Assembly (NCBI GenBank): GCA_963849635.1
Contig: CAWKIA010000030.1
Location: forward strand, 1-64,000
Length of the DNA stretch: 64,000 bases
Direction: 5' to 3'
Origin: CAVRUD01 sp963849635
Lineage (GTDB): Bacteria > Chloroflexota > Chloroflexia > Thermomicrobiales > UBA6265
The notes beneath the pieces are model-generated. The model was not told the DNA's origin. It saw only the letters and a program-made list of their open reading frames with translations, and did not search any database. Numbering within the stretch: the first letter of the stretch is position 1; every line of letters begins with the position of its first letter. Below, one piece after another: positions 26,415-35,073 of the stretch. Both the position numbers and the translations under genes were made by a program.

Positions 26415-29129
26415 TTGACTGAACCGATTTCCAAGACCGACGCCCCGGAGGCATTGCCGGCCGGCCGCGTCTTCGTCAGCTACGCCAGCGTCGACCGCGC
26501 CCATGCGCTGGCGACGGCGGACGCGCTGGAACAGGCGGGCTTCGGGGTCTGGATCGACCGGCGGGGCATCGCTGGCGGCACGGCCTGGGCAGAGGAGATC
26601 GCCGTCGCGGTCCGCGGCTGCGCTGCCCTCGCCCTCCTGGTCACCCCAGCCTCGGTCGCCTCGCGCAACGTCCGGCAGGAGCTGCAGCTCGCCTGGGATC
26701 ACGACCGGCCGATCCTACCGATGATCCTGGAGCACGTTGTTTACCCCGACGCGGTCGCGTACTTCCTCCACGGCCGCCAGTGGGTGGAACTGGTCGGGCG
26801 GGCCGAAGCGGACTGGCTGCCCGAGGCGGTTGCCGCCCTCCGCGACATGACGGGTGAGGGGCCAGCGCGGCCGGCGGGCTCGCCGGTCCCGCCGCCGGCC
26901 CCGGCCCCCCCGACCAACCTGCCGGCCCAGGCGACATCGCTGGTCGGGCGCGAGTCGGTCGTGGAGGCGGCGCGCGGAATCCTGGAACGGGGCGAGGCGC
27001 GCCTCGTGACCCTGACCGGTCCGGGCGGCACCGGCAAGACCCGGATCGGCCTGCAGGTAGCGGCCGATTTGACCAAATCCTATCCGGACGGAGTCTGGTT
27101 CGTGCCGCTGGCGCCGGTCGCCAGTTCGGAGTTGGTGCTGAATGCCATCGCGACGGCGCTCGGTGTGCGCGAGACGGGCGGGGAGCCGCTGATCGATACG
27201 TTGCTCGACCACCTCCGCAACCGGCGGCTGCTGCTGGTGCTCGACAACTTCGAGCACGTCACGGCGGCGGCGCGGACCGTCGGGGCCCTTTTAGCTGGGG
27301 CCCCACGGCTGGACGTCCTCGCCACCAGTCGCGCCGCTCTCCGCGTCTACGGCGAGCGCGAGGTGGCGGTGCCGCCGCTGAGCCTGCCACCGACCAAGCG
27401 GCTTCCGCCGTTGGAGGAGTTGCTCCAGTTCGAGGCGGTGGCGCTGTTCGTCGAGCGAGCGCGGGCAGTGGTGCCGGCCTTCGCCCTCACGGACGCCAAC
27501 GCCGCCGCCGTCGCCGAGATCTGCGTCCATCTGGAGGGCCTGCCGCTCGCGATCGAATTGGCCGCCGCCCGCGTCCGCGTCCTGCCGCCGTCGACGCTGC
27601 TTGCCCGGCTCTCAAGCCGTTTGAAGGTGCTGACCGGTGGCGCGGTCGATCGCGATCCTCGGCAGCAGACGCTGCGGGGTGCGATTGCCTGGAGCAACGA
27701 CCTGCTCGCGCCCTCCGAGCAGCGGCTGTTCCACCGCCTCGCCGTCTTCGCGGGCTGTTCGTTCGAAGCGGCCGAGGCGGTCAATGGCGCGACCGGCGAT
27801 CCGGACGTCGATGTCTTGGACGGGCTGGAATCCCTGGTCGCCAAAAGCTTGCTGCGGCAGGAGGTGGAAGATCCGGACGGCGGGTGGAGCGCCGAGCCGC
27901 GCTTCCGGATGCTCGAGACGCTGCGCGAGTTCGGCCTGGAGCAACTCGAAGCGAAGGGGGAAGCCGACCCCGTGCGGGATGCCCATGCCGCGTACTACCT
28001 GGGGCTGGCCGAGCAGGCGGAATCCGAACTGACCGGCGAGGACCAGGCGACCTGGCTGGCACGACTGGAGGCCGAACATGACAACTTGCGGGCCGCCCTG
28101 GCGCGCATGGAGGCCGCGGACCGCGTGGCGGAGGCGATGCGCCTGGCCGGCGCACTCTGGCGCTTCTGGTGGGTGCACGGCCACCTGAGCGAGGGACGGC
28201 GTACGATCGAAGGGATCCTGGCCCGCGGCGATGAGCGCGGAGTGCCGCCGGACGCCGACGCGGTCTTTGGCGCCGGCGTCATGGCGCACTACCAGGGCGA
28301 CCTGAACCGCGCCGGCGAGCACTACGAGCGGGCACTCGCTCTGTACCGGGAGCGCGACGTGCCGCTCGGGGTCGCTCGCGCTCTGAGCAATCTAGGCACA
28401 CTGGCGCGGGACCAGGGCGCGTACGAGCGCGCCGAAACACGCCTCCAGGAGGCGCTTGCCCTGTGCCGGGAACTCGGCGACGAGCGCGGGGTGAGCATCT
28501 GCCTGAGCCTCCTCGGCACCACGGAGTTCGTACGGGGCCGTTTCGAGCGGGCCGCTGCCTTTTTTGAGGAGTACCTGGCCATCAGCCGGCGGCGGCGGGA
28601 CCAGCACTCGATCGCGTACGCGCTGCTGAACCTCGCCGAGGCGTGCGAGTACCAAGGCGATCTGGACCGGGCCGAGTCGCTGCTCCGCGAGGTTCTCCCC
28701 CTTTTTGAAGACCTGGGAGACGATTCCAGCCGGGCCGATGCCCTCTGCTCGCTGGGCCGGGTGGCGCTGGCGCGGGGCGACGCGGCGCGAGCCGGCGATC
28801 TGTTGCGGGAGGGGCTTGCGGTGTTCGAGGAGGCCGGGGAGAAGGCATCGGTCGCCCGCTGCCTCGAAGGGCTGGCTGCCGCGGCCGGGGCCAATGACGA
28901 TCCGATCCTGGCCGCCCGGCTTTTCGGCGCGGCCGAAGCGCTGCGCGAGGCGATCGCTGCCCCCCTGGCGGATGCCTATCTGGACGAGCACGACCGCCAC
29001 GTCTCCGCGATCCAAAGCGCCATCGGCTGGCCAATCTTCTCAGCGGCGTGGGAGGAGGGGCGCGCACTGGACTACGCCGCCGCGGTCGCCGAGGCGATGA
29101 CCGCGCCACCCACCACCGCTACAGCCTAA
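26415..29129 (+). CDS. TIR-STAND-TPR protein (candidate immune NLR-like ATPase)
   Basis: 904 aa from TTG 26415 (GGGAGGGAG upstream). Residues about 18-110 form a TIR domain: RVFVSYASVDRAHALATADA, BB-loop WIDRRGIAGGTAW, and ASVASRNVRQEL, where Glu89 sits where NADase TIR domains carry their catalytic Glu. A Pro-rich linker (150-170) leads to a STAND ATPase with Walker A TGPGGTGKT (201-209), LLLVLDNFEHV and GLPLAIELAAAR, then a winged helix and TPRs (for example ALSNLGTLARDQGAYERAE) to about 860. It shares the whole chassis with the LuxR regulators nearby but has no helix-turn-helix: TIR replaces it at the other end. By analogy with bacterial NLR-like defence proteins it may sense phage or stress and deplete NAD; this is inference. 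Confidence 0.87.
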   Translation: MTEPISKTDAPEALPAGRVFVSYASVDRAHALATADALEQAGFGVWIDRRGIAGGTAWAEEIAVAVRGCAALALLVTPASVASRNVRQELQLAWDHDRPILPMILEHVVYPDAVAYFLHGRQWVELVGRAEADWLPEAVAALRDMTGEGPARPAGSPVPPPAPAPPTNLPAQATSLVGRESVVEAARGILERGEARLVTLTGPGGTGKTRIGLQVAADLTKSYPDGVWFVPLAPVASSELVLNAIATALGVRETGGEPLIDTLLDHLRNRRLLLVLDNFEHVTAAARTVGALLAGAPRLDVLATSRAALRVYGEREVAVPPLSLPPTKRLPPLEELLQFEAVALFVERARAVVPAFALTDANAAAVAEICVHLEGLPLAIELAAARVRVLPPSTLLARLSSRLKVLTGGAVDRDPRQQTLRGAIAWSNDLLAPSEQRLFHRLAVFAGCSFEAAEAVNGATGDPDVDVLDGLESLVAKSLLRQEVEDPDGGWSAEPRFRMLETLREFGLEQLEAKGEADPVRDAHAAYYLGLAEQAESELTGEDQATWLARLEAEHDNLRAALARMEAADRVAEAMRLAGALWRFWWVHGHLSEGRRTIEGILARGDERGVPPDADAVFGAGVMAHYQGDLNRAGEHYERALALYRERDVPLGVARALSNLGTLARDQGAYERAETRLQEALALCRELGDERGVSICLSLLGTTEFVRGRFERAAAFFEEYLAISRRRRDQHSIAYALLNLAEACEYQGDLDRAESLLREVLPLFEDLGDDSSRADALCSLGRVALARGDAARAGDLLREGLAVFEEAGEKASVARCLEGLAAAAGANDDPILAARLFGAAEALREAIAAPLADAYLDEHDRHVSAIQSAIGWPIFSAAWEEGRALDYAAAVAEAMTAPPTTATA

Positions 29130-29162
29130 GGCGGCGTCCGGCGCCCCAAACCGGACGCCGCC
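29130..29162 (+). terminator. Terminator of TIR-STAND gene
   Basis: GGCGGCGTCCGG / CCGGACGCCGCC, 12-bp perfect stem starting at the base after the stop codon. Confidence 0.75.
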
Positions 29163-29203
29163 TCACTGGGGGCTACCTCCGTAGTCCTCTTCCCCGATCA
29201 CCC

Positions 29204-30187
29204 CTAGATAATCGGCGATCGGACCCCGTCAGGTCTATGGAAGCAGCGGCCCGCCGCGCAGGCGTTGCCGAAGTCGAACCTGTCGCTTCCGTTGGGATTC
29301 TCGCGGGTGATGCAGTTGTACCCGCATTCGCCGCAGTTCGCCGTGTCGCAGCTGAGATTGCGGCACTGGCCCCCGCAGCAGGTGGTGCCGGCCGAGCAGC
29401 CGCCCGGTTGGTCGCAGGCGCCGAAGTTCTTCGATGCGTAGGAGCAGCGGATGTTCGCGCGGTTGGTTTCGCCTACGATGTAGTTGCAGTAGCCGGCGGG
29501 GACTTCCTCGCATGCGTCCGGGAAACAGGAACTTATCGTGACGCAGGTGCTCGTCTGCGGGTTGAACACGTTGTACTGGCAGAGGTCGCTGGGCTGCTCG
29601 CAGGTGGTTGATGCGGGCGGGACACAGGCCCCGTCCAGGCAGAAGCCGCCCGCGCAGGTCGTGTTGTTCGGGGTGTTTTGCAGCCCGCACACGCCGGCGG
29701 CGGTGCAGGCGTTGAGCTTACACGCCACGGTGGAGGCCGGGCAGGCGCCCGGCGCGCCAGCCGGCACCGGCGACGTGCCGCAAACGCCGGCGACGCAGGT
29801 CGTGGTCTGGCAGGGGCCGCTGGGGGCAGGGCAATCCGCGGTGCTTCGGCACTGGACGCAGCCGAGGGCCGGATCGACGAATTTGCCCGCCGGGCAGACC
29901 ACCGCTCCGGGGCTGCAGGTGCCTGGCGGGCGGCAGCGGGAATTGATCACGGTCCCTGTGATTGAGTTCGTGTAGACGCAGCAGACGCAGCCGGGGTTGC
30001 AGTTGCCCGGGTTGTTCGCGCAGGCGACGTTGCCGCACTGCACCTGGGACGTCTGTGCCGCGGTCGCCGGCCCTGTCCGGAGGCCGAGCATTCCCAACAG
30101 GCCGACGGCCACCCCCGTCAGCACCTCCCGACGGGAGTGCCCCGTCGCCAACCTCCGTGAAAGTCCGTCGAAGCGGTCTCCGTCCAT
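29204..30187 (-). CDS. Cys-rich exported protein, family member C3
   Basis: 327 aa, intact. ATG 30187 with GAAAGGG nearby; MDGDRFDGLSRRLATG is the family N-terminus, then HSRREVLTGVAVGLLGMLGL (twin-arginine-like) and probable cleavage at TAA-QTSQ. The core CGNVACANNPGNCNPGC, VCCVYTNSITGTVINSRC, RPPGTCSPG is followed by about 30 further Cys, with CQTTTCVAGVCGTSP, CAGGFCLDGACVPP and CCGGQCRNLSCDTANCGECG. There is no long Thr linker. It converges with the TIR-STAND gene, from which it is separated by a terminator. Role unknown; secretion and disulphide bonding are inferred from sequence. Confidence 0.85.
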   Translation of the reverse strand: MDGDRFDGLSRRLATGHSRREVLTGVAVGLLGMLGLRTGPATAAQTSQVQCGNVACANNPGNCNPGCVCCVYTNSITGTVINSRCRPPGTCSPGAVVCPAGKFVDPALGCVQCRSTADCPAPSGPCQTTTCVAGVCGTSPVPAGAPGACPASTVACKLNACTAAGVCGLQNTPNNTTCAGGFCLDGACVPPASTTCEQPSDLCQYNVFNPQTSTCVTISSCFPDACEEVPAGYCNYIVGETNRANIRCSYASKNFGACDQPGGCSAGTTCCGGQCRNLSCDTANCGECGYNCITRENPNGSDRFDFGNACAAGRCFHRPDGVRSPII

Positions 30188-30577
30188 CCGATACCCTTTC
30201 TGATGCGCCCTACTTGGGCCACACGTGGCGACACCCAAGCGTTCGCGTTGCTATCGATTGAGAACGAGGCTCAGCGTTGGGCCGAGGCGCCGGGTAATCG
30301 GTCGGGTGGTGCAACCGGTCTACCCGGAGGCAATTCCCGGCGACTCCGACACCCGATCGCGGCATACCCGACGCGAGTGACGGAGGTGGCCAGCCGTATC
30401 AGCCAACAGCGAGAGCGACGCTGCTGGGAAAAGAACGTGCCGAGTTGATCGAAGCGCCTTTCCTCGGTGCCCCTCCGTACGTCGCTGCAGTCGCGGTCGC
30501 CCGTCGGCCCCCTGACGGGGCGACCGGCTGCGTTTTTGGGTGCGCTCAATGATACGGTGGAATTGCCGGAATTGTTA

Positions 30578-30597
30578 TCCGTCCTTGGACGGATATG
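30578..30597. promoter_or_regulatory. Palindrome TCCGTCC-N2-GGACGGA-TATG upstream of C3
   Basis: Same layout as 23295-23314: a 7-bp half-site, 2-bp centre and TATG tail. It is 391 bp from the C3 start, so whether it serves C3 is uncertain. Confidence 0.5.
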
Positions 30598-30697
30598 CCT
30601 CTAAGGCCAGTACTGAATTGTTCGGTCGCGATGGACGCGTACTCTGGCTGATCGAATTCATTTTCGATGGCGGCGGGTCGACAGGCGTCACCCGAAA

Positions 30698-30723
30698 CGG
30701 GGGCGGCCGGCCGGCCGCCCCCG
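30698..30723 (-). terminator. Terminator of glnA1
   Basis: A 26-bp perfect palindrome, half-site CGGGGGCGGCCGG, about 37 bp after the stop. Confidence 0.7.
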
Positions 30724-30759
30724 CGCTCAACCCAGTCACGACCCACGGGTCAGGTCTCG

Positions 30760-32178
30760 TCACGCGTCGTAATAGAGGAAGAACTCGTACGGGACCGGGC
30801 GGAGGGTGACCGGGGCGAGCTCGGCCTCGCGCTTGTAGGCGATCCAGGTCTCGATCAGGTCAGGGGTGAAGACGCCCCCCTCCAGGAGGAACTCGTTGTC
30901 CTGCTCCAGGGCGTTGAGGACCTCGCCCAGGGAGGTGGGGGTGCTCTTGAGGCAGGCGGCCTCGTGGGGTTCCAGATCGTAGAGGTCCTTTTCGACGGCG
31001 TCGCCCGGGTCGATCTGCTTCTTGATACCGTCCAGGCCGGCCATCAAGAGGGCGGAGAAGGCGAGGTAGGGGTTGGAGGAGGGATCCGGGCAGCGGAACT
31101 CGACCCGCTTGGCCCGCTCGCTCTTGTAGACGGGGATGCGGACGGCGGCGGAGCGGTTGCGCTGGGAGTAGACCAGGGTGACCGGGGCCTCAAAGCCGGG
31201 GACGAGGCGGCGGTAGGAGTTCGTCGTCGGGGCGCAGAGGGCAAGCAGGGCCGGGGCGTGGGTCAGCAGGCCGCCGATGTACCACTTGGCCATCTGGGAG
31301 AGGCCGGCGTAGCCGCTGGGGTCGAAGAAGAGGTTTTTGCCATTCTTCCAAATGGACTGGTGGACGTGCATGCCAGAGCCGTTGTCGCCGAAGAGCGGCT
31401 TGGGCATGAAGGTGGCGGTCTTGCCCCACTTCTTGGCAGTGTTTTTCACCACGTACTTGTAGGCCATGATGGTGTCGCCCATCTGGGTCAGGGTGCCGAA
31501 GCGGAGGTCGACCTCGCACTGACCGGCGGTGCCGACTTCGTGGTGGTGGGCTTCGACCGGGATGCCGAGGCCGATGAGAGTCTGGACCATCTCGGTCCGG
31601 ATGTCCTGGAGGCTATCGGACGGGGGGACGGGGAAGTAGCCCTGCTTGAAGCGGAGCTTGTAGCCGAGGTTGGGGACGCCGTTGGTGCCGGTATTCCAGA
31701 CGCCCTCGGCGGAGTCGATCTCGTAGTAGGCGCGTTGGGCCTGCTGGTCGAAGGCGACGTGGTCGAAGATATAGAACTCGGCTTCGGGGCCGAAGTAGCC
31801 GGTGTCGGCGATGCCGCTGGACTTGAGGTAGGCCTCGGCCTTCTGGGCGACGAAGCGGGGGTCGCGGGTGTAGGCGATCTCCTTGATCGGGTCGACGACG
31901 TTGCCGATCAGGGTGAGGGTCTTGACCTTGTAGAAGGGGTCGATGGCGGCGGTCGTCGGGTCGGCGACCAGGGTCATGTCGCTTTCCTGGATCTTCTGGA
32001 AGCCGCGGACGGAGGAGCCGTCGAAGGCGGCGCCTTCGCTGAACAGCTTCTCGTCCAACTGTGAGACGGGGATCGTCCAGTGCTGCCAGGTGCCGGGAAG
32101 GTCGACGAAGCGGAGATCGACCATCTCGACCTTTTCGTCTTTGGCCATCTTGAGAACATCGCCCGCGGTCTTCGCCAT
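30760..32178 (-). CDS. glnA: Glutamine synthetase, type I (GSI)
   Basis: 472 aa from ATG 32178 (GGAGG 9 bases ahead). It catalyses ATP-dependent glutamate + NH3 to glutamine as a dodecamer. Landmarks: FDGSSVRGF latch region, FGPEAEFYIFD, GQCEVD, NGSGMHVHQS, NSYRRLVPGFEAP, ERAKRVEFRCPDPSSNPY, and KDLYDLEPHEA, whose Tyr matches the adenylylation site of GSI-beta enzymes. No adenylyltransferase is in the window. It lies downstream of a second GS gene on the same strand, with a dispersed repeat between them, so co-transcription is doubtful. Confidence 0.93.
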   Translation of the reverse strand: MAKTAGDVLKMAKDEKVEMVDLRFVDLPGTWQHWTIPVSQLDEKLFSEGAAFDGSSVRGFQKIQESDMTLVADPTTAAIDPFYKVKTLTLIGNVVDPIKEIAYTRDPRFVAQKAEAYLKSSGIADTGYFGPEAEFYIFDHVAFDQQAQRAYYEIDSAEGVWNTGTNGVPNLGYKLRFKQGYFPVPPSDSLQDIRTEMVQTLIGLGIPVEAHHHEVGTAGQCEVDLRFGTLTQMGDTIMAYKYVVKNTAKKWGKTATFMPKPLFGDNGSGMHVHQSIWKNGKNLFFDPSGYAGLSQMAKWYIGGLLTHAPALLALCAPTTNSYRRLVPGFEAPVTLVYSQRNRSAAVRIPVYKSERAKRVEFRCPDPSSNPYLAFSALLMAGLDGIKKQIDPGDAVEKDLYDLEPHEAACLKSTPTSLGEVLNALEQDNEFLLEGGVFTPDLIETWIAYKREAELAPVTLRPVPYEFFLYYDA

Positions 32179-32361
32179 TGCGCCAACGCCTCCCAATGCG
32201 GAAGGGGCGTCGCGGTGGCCCGCCGGCCCCCGCGCAACACCCCTTCGACGATTAACCCACCGGGGAGCGAGCTACACACTCGCCCCGTCCGTGCCACTGG
32301 TTAGGAGGAACGCGCCGTTGCGCCCCGGACGAAGAATTCTGCGGGGTCGCTCCCCTACATC

Positions 32362-32485
32362 GTCATCCTGAACGGAGTGAAGGATCTTGGCCGCCGCGCG
32401 GCCTTTGTCGCCGACCGAGACGTTGTGGTCCGGAACGAGCACGAAGGCGCTAAAGCGCCAAGATCCTTCGCAAGCTCAGGATGAC
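32362..32485. repeat. Dispersed 124-bp hairpin element, copy 2
   Basis: Near-identical to 9761-9882 across the interior and right arm; the left arm diverges (GTCATCCTGAACGGAGTGAA). It occupies most of the gap between the two glutamine synthetase genes. Confidence 0.85.
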
Positions 32486-32510
32486 GGAGTTTCGGTGGGG
32501 AGCCTCCCGC

Positions 32511-33893
32511 TTAATAGACCTCGAGGTAGCGCTCGCGCTCCCAGGAGGAGACGTGGCGGCGGAATTCGCCCCACTCGGAGGTCTGGGCTTCGATGAGGCG
32601 CTCGGCGACGTGATCGCCGAGGGCGGCGCGGACGACCTCGTCGTTGCTCATCTCCTGGACGGCCTCGCCGAGGGTGGCGGGCAGGGTCGGTATGTTGCGC
32701 CGCTTCAGATCCTCGTCGGTGAAGTGGTAGAGATTCTCCTCGACCGGTTCCGGCAGCGGGGTCTGATTCTCGATGCCGTCGATGCCGGCAGCGAGCATGA
32801 CCGCGAAGGCCAGGTAGGGATTGCAGGACGGGTCCGGGCAGCGCAGCTCGATGCGGGTGGCGCTGGTGTGGCCGCCGCGGATCATCGGGATGCGGATCAG
32901 GGCTGAGCGGTTGGTGCGCGCCCAGGAGACGTAGACGGGGGCCTCGTAGCCGGGGACCAGGCGGCGGTAAGAGTTGACCAGCGGGGCGATGACGGCGCAG
33001 AGGCCGCGGGCGTGGGCGAGCTGACCGGCGATAAACGACTTCGCGAGCTGAGAGAGGCCGTAGGGATCGTCGGTGTCGACGAAGGCGTTCTTGCCGCTGT
33101 CCAGGAAGGCGAGGCTCTGGTGAACGTGCATGCCGGAGCCGTTGATGCCCTCGATCGGCTTGGGCATGAAGGTGGCGTGGAGGCCGTGCTTCTGGGCGAT
33201 GGCCTTGAGGATGTACTTGAAGGTGACGGCCCGGTCGGCGGTGGGGATGGCGGCGCCGTATTCAAAGTCGATCTCGTGCTGGCCGGTGGCGACCTCGTGG
33301 TGGGAGGCTTCGACGTCGATGCCCATGTCGACCAGGGCGGTGACCATGTCCTTGCGGACGGTGCCGGCGAGGTCAGTGGAGAGGTCGAAGTAGCCGCCGC
33401 GGTCGTGGGGGAGGGGGTGGATGTCGTCGCCATCTTTGGCGAAGAGGAAGAACTCCAGCTCCGGGCCGACGTTGTACGTGTAGCCGAGTTTGGCGAGGCG
33501 CTCAAGCTGGCGGTAAAGGACGCCGCGGGGGTCGCCGGCGAAGGGGTCACCGTTTGGGGAGTAGACCCAGCAGATGACCCGGGCGGTGGTGAACTCGCCC
33601 CGCTCCCAGGGGATGATGGTGAAGGTGGAGAGGTCCGGCTCGAGATACATGTCGGATTCGGCGATGCGAGTGAATCCTGCTATGGAGGAGCCGTCGATCC
33701 ACTGACCGCCGTCGATGACGTGGCCGAAGATGGAGGCGGGGATGGTGACGCTCTTGACGATGCCCATGACGTCGGTGAACTGGAGGTTGATGAACTTGAC
33801 GCCTTCGGCTTCGATCCGCCCTAGGATCTCTTCCTTCGACGGTGACTTGCCAAGGATGGACTCCCGGCTGACGCCTGCTTCAGTGGCTGACAT
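32511..33893 (-). CDS. Glutamine synthetase, type I, second paralogue
   Basis: 460 aa. The catalytic set is complete: WIDGSSIAGF, VGPELEFFLF, GQHEIDFEYG, NGSGMHVHQS, NSYRRLVPGYEAPVY, RIELRCPDPSCNPY. The region equivalent to the adenylylation site reads ENLYHFTDEDLKRRNI, closer to GSI-alpha enzymes that are controlled by feedback and regulators, not adenylylation. Shorter than the first copy and only moderately similar, so it is an old paralogue, not a recent duplicate. Likely glutamine synthesis; some such paralogues use polyamines or other amines instead of ammonia. Confidence 0.9.
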   Translation of the reverse strand: MSATEAGVSRESILGKSPSKEEILGRIEAEGVKFINLQFTDVMGIVKSVTIPASIFGHVIDGGQWIDGSSIAGFTRIAESDMYLEPDLSTFTIIPWERGEFTTARVICWVYSPNGDPFAGDPRGVLYRQLERLAKLGYTYNVGPELEFFLFAKDGDDIHPLPHDRGGYFDLSTDLAGTVRKDMVTALVDMGIDVEASHHEVATGQHEIDFEYGAAIPTADRAVTFKYILKAIAQKHGLHATFMPKPIEGINGSGMHVHQSLAFLDSGKNAFVDTDDPYGLSQLAKSFIAGQLAHARGLCAVIAPLVNSYRRLVPGYEAPVYVSWARTNRSALIRIPMIRGGHTSATRIELRCPDPSCNPYLAFAVMLAAGIDGIENQTPLPEPVEENLYHFTDEDLKRRNIPTLPATLGEAVQEMSNDEVVRAALGDHVAERLIEAQTSEWGEFRRHVSSWERERYLEVY

Positions 33894-34206
33894 GAGTGAC
33901 GTGCCTCCTGCACCATTCCGACCATGCTGAACGCCGGAGGGGCCCTACTGCCCGCCCGGTGCGTGCTTTGTTGCCACACCGCACAACAGGCGGAATGGTA
34001 TGAGAGGTGGCGCTAAATCGTCATCGTGCTTGATGGCCGAGATTTTTAAGCTGGACTGTGCGGAGTGCACAAGTGGGAAGGCGGGCGGCGGGGGTGGGAT
34101 GGGCAAGGTGGCCAGACGCGGCGAGCGCGCAGGCCGGACCTCCTGCGCGCTCGCCGCATCGGTCTTCGGCGGGCCCAGGGCGCCGCGCCCCGGGCCATGT
34201 CTAACC
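33894..34206. other. Intergenic upstream of second GS gene
   Basis: 313 bp without a gene. It contains the hairpin at 34118-34157, which terminates the neighbouring small gene. No GlnR- or TnrA-like site was recognised. Confidence 0.45.
34118..34157 (-). terminator. Terminator of small secreted protein gene
   Basis: 16-bp stem GCGGCGAGCGCGCAGG with its complement, 50 bp beyond the stop. Confidence 0.7.
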
Positions 34207-34518
34207 CTACAGGCCCTTCACGATTTTGATGCACTGTCCTTTGTTCTTGGCCTCCGTGATCGCCAGGATTTCGTCCAATCCGCAGAGGCCGGCGATCTGG
34301 TTGTTGGCGTTTTCGCTGGACGGGCCCTTCAGGATGTTGACGCACTCCCCGAAGGTGACGCCGGCTGCGTCAAGCGCGCCATCTTCGGCCAATTCCTGGC
34401 ACGCAGCGACCGCGTCGCCGGCGCCACCGGGCGCCGCCGAGACGCTACGGCCCGACAAGGCGAGTGGAAGGGCGAAGATGCCGAGGAGCAGGGAGAGCAT
34501 GAGGAGTCGCTTCACCAT
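34207..34518 (-). CDS. Small secreted protein of unknown function
   Basis: 103 aa from ATG 34518 (AAAGGGA upstream). A classical Sec signal, VKRLLMLSLLLGIFALPLALSG, is cleaved near VSAA-PGG. The mature 74 residues have Cys in ACQEL, ECVNIL, LCGLDE and QCIKIV and the helical segments AAGVTFGECVNILKGP and AGLCGLDEILAITEAKNKG. The repeated GxCVxIxKG-like ends (GECVNILKG, GQCIKIVKG) suggest an internal duplication. Not a member of the Cys-rich Tat family. It has its own terminator. Confidence 0.75.
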   Translation of the reverse strand: MVKRLLMLSLLLGIFALPLALSGRSVSAAPGGAGDAVAACQELAEDGALDAAGVTFGECVNILKGPSSENANNQIAGLCGLDEILAITEAKNKGQCIKIVKGL

Positions 34519-35073
34519 GGCATGGTCCCTTTCGCAAGCGCCGGCAGCGCCTCGGCCCCAGGGTGGGCGAGAAGACATGGCGTGTCTGTCCGGTCCGGTG
34601 GCCGAACACGTCAGTGAGCAGGATCGCTGCCGGCATGGCTGCCACTATAGGAAGAGCCCCGCGATTGTCAAGCGTACGTACGCAGTACTTTGAGGTTCCG
34701 GCTAGCATCCGGAGCGCGGCGAAAGGGACCTCGCGCCCTACCCCCCTCTTACCCCTAAAGCGTTCATCCGAACGGTTGGCCGCGTCCTCTCGTCACCCGG
34801 GGTTGAAACCCCGGGCTACCTCCCACGAAGCGCGGCCATCCATCTGCACGGACCGCGCAAAAGCGCGGGCTAAGGAAGACGGCGGGGTGGGGGGACGACG
34901 GGGGATAGGAACGGGCACAGCGGCAAGTCGCCGTCTTTGTTTTGGGCAGTCGATGGCCCAGTGTGGCGGTGGCGCTCGGCGAAATCTTTGGGGCGATTCG
35001 GGGAGCATGGTCGATGGCAAGGCGAATGCGAGGCGGCGCATGCGCCGCCTCGCATTCGCCTTGGTGCGGCGCG
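34519..35073. other. Intergenic with mini-hairpins and 46-bp palindrome
   Basis: No gene is supported. Short stems of the mini-hairpin class occur near 34798 (GGGGTTGAAACCCC) and 34856 (GCGCAAAAGCGC), each followed by GGGCTA. A long palindrome follows at 35018-35063. Confidence 0.5.
35018..35063. repeat. 46-bp perfect palindrome
   Basis: The half-site CAAGGCGAATGCGAGGCGGC plus GCA is followed at once by its exact reverse complement. It is placed just beyond the end of the Cys-rich pseudogene and could be its terminator or a palindromic element. Confidence 0.75.

Larger units (their letters stand above)
30188..30759. other. Intergenic between glnA1 end and C3 start
   Basis: No gene is seen over 570 bp. 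It holds a palindromic site (30578-30597), an 11-bp hairpin GGTCGCCC-GTC...GACGGGGCGACC (30495-30525) and the glnA1 terminator (30698-30723). A long leader for C3 or an unseen small gene is possible. Confidence 0.5.

Noticed and set aside
26016..26702. Minus-strand open frame of 228 codons upstream of the TIR-STAND gene
   Set aside because: No recognisable domain, overlaps the TIR coding start, and has Arg/Gly/Pro-biased composition typical of chance frames.
30667..33824. Long + strand open frames opposite both glutamine synthetase genes
   Set aside because: Val/Glu/Gly-rich shadow translations of strongly conserved GS genes.
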